Shown here in pieces: positions 42,243 to 43,746 of a stretch of DNA of 43,746 bases. Origin of the DNA: Gammaproteobacteria bacterium (GTDB lineage: Bacteria > Pseudomonadota > Gammaproteobacteria > Arenicellales > UBA868); assembly GCA_022450155.1 (NCBI GenBank), contig JAKUQR010000025.1, forward strand, positions 1 to 43,746. Direction: 5' to 3'. Every line of letters starts with the position of its first letter. The stretch's first letter is position 1. Below the pieces are notes generated by a model. The model was not told the DNA's origin and did not search any database. It saw only the letters and a list, made by a program, of their open reading frames with translations. The translations under genes and the position numbers were made by a program.

Positions 42243-43580
42243 TTACCATGAGGTGGAGGGCAGAAATTGTTTACATCGTTGTTCTACGGCTCGTGCTCTG
42301 TCCTGGTGGCTCAGGTGACCACTGTCAAGAATTGTAGCTGCAATTTTGCGACCAAATACCCGGCGCTGTGACGCGTCCAATGTGATAGGATAGACGGTGT
42401 CCTGGGTGTAGGTTGACACCCACCCTTTATAACCCCGAGGGGGCTGAGGCGGATCATTGCCCTGCGCCACGTTACGGACATGCTCCCTTAAGAGTTGTCT
42501 TAAACGAGCGACGCCGCCGTCGGAGCTTGCCAGGTTCTCATCGGCGTGGATCGCGATCGGACGTTGCGAAACCTGCGCTTCAAAATCACCCGGCTGTTGC
42601 TGGCGTTCATGGTAAGGGCGCTCATCTTCGGTTTGACCGATAAAGTCGATGCTTTCTTTACCGACCAGAGATCGGTCACCCTGATTCCGCGGATCGGTCT
42701 CGGAGCTGAAATACCGCCAGCCAATGGTACGGGTTGCAAAGTTGTCGATCGGCACCATCCAGCGCAGAATGGCGATACGCTGAAAGTATTTTTCGGTTTC
42801 AGCCTCTTCCCAGATCGCGCCGGTCTGATTAGCGTTAGGCAGGATAGACTCGACCGTTCGTGCCCAGGTGTATTCGCCGACCTGTCGAGTCTGAATGTTG
42901 ATCATCCCAGCGGAACTCGTCTCATATTCAATGATCTGGTCTACACCCGAGGCCACACCAAACTGCACACCGCTCGAATGGGTATGCAGATGGAGTACAT
43001 GAATCGGGTCTTGGGTGTTTTCATAGACCTGCAGCCAGTTGCACGGTGTGGTCAGAGAAAACGGGATCTTTTCCACACCAGGAAGATGTTGTGTATCGTA
43101 CTCGGGGAAATCAGGTCGTTTGTCCGGTGGGCCCATGTAGGTAAACAAGATGCCGTCTTTTTCCGTCACCGGATAGGCACCTTGGACCACTTGTCTGCAG
43201 ATTGGGCTGTCGAGTCGCTCGGAACCTGCTCGGATCAGCGTGCCGTCAATGTCGTAGTGCCAGCCGTGATAGCAGCAAATGATCCCGCGCTCCGCGACAA
43301 TGCCGTACTCCAATGACGCACCTCGATGGGCGCAATGTTTGTGCAGCAGTCCAACGCTGTTAGATTTGTCTCGAAACAGGACCAGTTCTTCACCCAGTAT
43401 CTTGACCACCAGTGGCAGGTCACCCAGTTCGCTGGACATCGCAACCGGTTGCCAGAATCGTCGCAGGTACTCCCCGCCGGCTGTACCGTGATCGACATGG
43501 GTCAGTTCCTCGTCCTCACTTGCTTGTGATTGATGGACATAGCCCTGGAAGCCAGCAGGTCGTTCAGTTGGTTGGTTCAT
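42243..43580 (-). CDS. Rieske non-heme iron oxygenase, alpha subunit, paralogue of the one at 30578
   Basis: This 445-residue protein has C83-x-H85 in HKHCAHRGASLEYG and C102-x2-H105 in CCYHGWHYDIDG. The iron site lies in NWLQVYENTQDPIHVLHLH, with H194 and H199. It aligns along its length with the protein at 30578-31936, including the start (EYLRRFWQPV against EYMRRFWWPV) and the GEELVLFRD segment. The two probably act on related substrates. It is the first gene of a two-gene operon with a binding protein, so uptake and oxygenation are again coupled. Confidence 0.86.
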   Translation of the reverse strand: MNQPTERPAGFQGYVHQSQASEDEELTHVDHGTAGGEYLRRFWQPVAMSSELGDLPLVVKILGEELVLFRDKSNSVGLLHKHCAHRGASLEYGIVAERGIICCYHGWHYDIDGTLIRAGSERLDSPICRQVVQGAYPVTEKDGILFTYMGPPDKRPDFPEYDTQHLPGVEKIPFSLTTPCNWLQVYENTQDPIHVLHLHTHSSGVQFGVASGVDQIIEYETSSAGMINIQTRQVGEYTWARTVESILPNANQTGAIWEEAETEKYFQRIAILRWMVPIDNFATRTIGWRYFSSETDPRNQGDRSLVGKESIDFIGQTEDERPYHERQQQPGDFEAQVSQRPIAIHADENLASSDGGVARLRQLLREHVRNVAQGNDPPQPPRGYKGWVSTYTQDTVYPITLDASQRRVFGRKIAATILDSGHLSHQDRARAVEQRCKQFLPSTSW

Positions 43581-43678
43581 GGCAGATGTAGCATCGCATC
43601 ATCTCGATAGAATGTTTAACCCACAGCCATCAGTTGGAGCCTGAGTTGACGGTAGATTAAAAGGTCGCCTCGATCCGG

Positions 43679-43746
43679 TCAAGAACCGGGTGTATTGCGA
43701 TGGACCCAGCGTTCACCGTTCTGATCTTCGAGTGTTTCTTTCTTCC
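43679..43746 (-). CDS. Possible 3' end of a gene entering from the right edge
   Basis: On the minus strand a frame open from the window edge encodes LEDQNGERWVHRNTPGS and stops at TGA 43679-43681. It is too short to identify. The 100 bp between it and the Rieske start show no clear signal. Confidence 0.25.
   Translation of the reverse strand, partial: KKETLEDQNGERWVHRNTPGS

Noticed and set aside
42546-43316. Long plus-strand open frame opposite the third Rieske gene (256 codons)
   Set aside because: It is the shadow of a clearly coding Rieske gene, has no family pattern, and its sequence follows from the codon use of the opposite strand.

Overview
The window looks like a chromosomal segment of an uncultured, probably marine or host-associated Gammaproteobacterium. 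That is an inference from three things: a CpdA-type phosphodiesterase and an MlaC-type protein occur together, the tRNA 3' fragments carry an encoded CCA, and the metabolic genes suit growth on methylated amines. Base composition is moderate. No complete tRNA, rRNA, CRISPR array, intact integrase or transposase was found, and no transcription regulator was recognised. The 3' end of a tyrosine recombinase runs off the left edge.

Left part (1-4.9 kb): a recombinase 3' end, two or three small AT-rich genes of unknown function, a secreted PQQ-type sugar dehydrogenase, cpdA, a truncated TraB/GumN gene, a secreted thermonuclease-like protein and an MlaC-like protein. A 28-30 bp repeat recurs three times here, and a relic of a signal-peptide start lies beside one copy.

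Middle part (5.0-20.9 kb): a string of small cargo units. These are a molybdopterin oxidoreductase with a cupin; an MFS transporter; a formamidase / GFA protein / amidohydrolase operon; an agmatinase-like gene with an OsmC gene; a small ABM-like gene; an M24 peptidase homologue; and an ABC exporter. Many are separated by decayed tRNA 3' ends (Asn certain; Pro-like and Ala-like probable), by relics of integrase C-termini, and by a recurring noncoding module. The module is a pair of direct repeats 11 bp apart, usually followed by three or four GTCC-type units 10 bp apart. Two units are enclosed by clear direct repeats: 75 bp, apparently perfect, around agmatinase-OsmC, and 161 bp at about 96% around the ABC exporter. 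I read the region as a tandem array of tRNA-targeted mini-islands.

Right part (20.9-43.7 kb): a methylated-amine or betaine catabolism region. Eleven minus-strand genes are collinear (36.8 to 24.6 kb): a Rieske oxygenase, a polar amino-acid ABC permease, its binding protein, a second permease, an Asp/Glu racemase-type enzyme, a second Rieske oxygenase, soxB, soxD, soxA, soxG and a methyltransferase. An ABC ATPase, a PotD-like protein without a signal peptide and a 2-oxoglutarate oxygenase lie to the left. To the right are a cupin-like hypothetical protein, another permease, a creatininase-family protein, another binding protein and a third Rieske oxygenase. The simplest working model is import of an N-methylated compound, Rieske N-demethylation to sarcosine, and oxidation of sarcosine to glycine plus a one-carbon unit by heterotetrameric sarcosine oxidase. 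No Rieske reductase partner is visible. Gene relics (thiF-like, ugd, GST, pentapeptide) mark the joints in this part.
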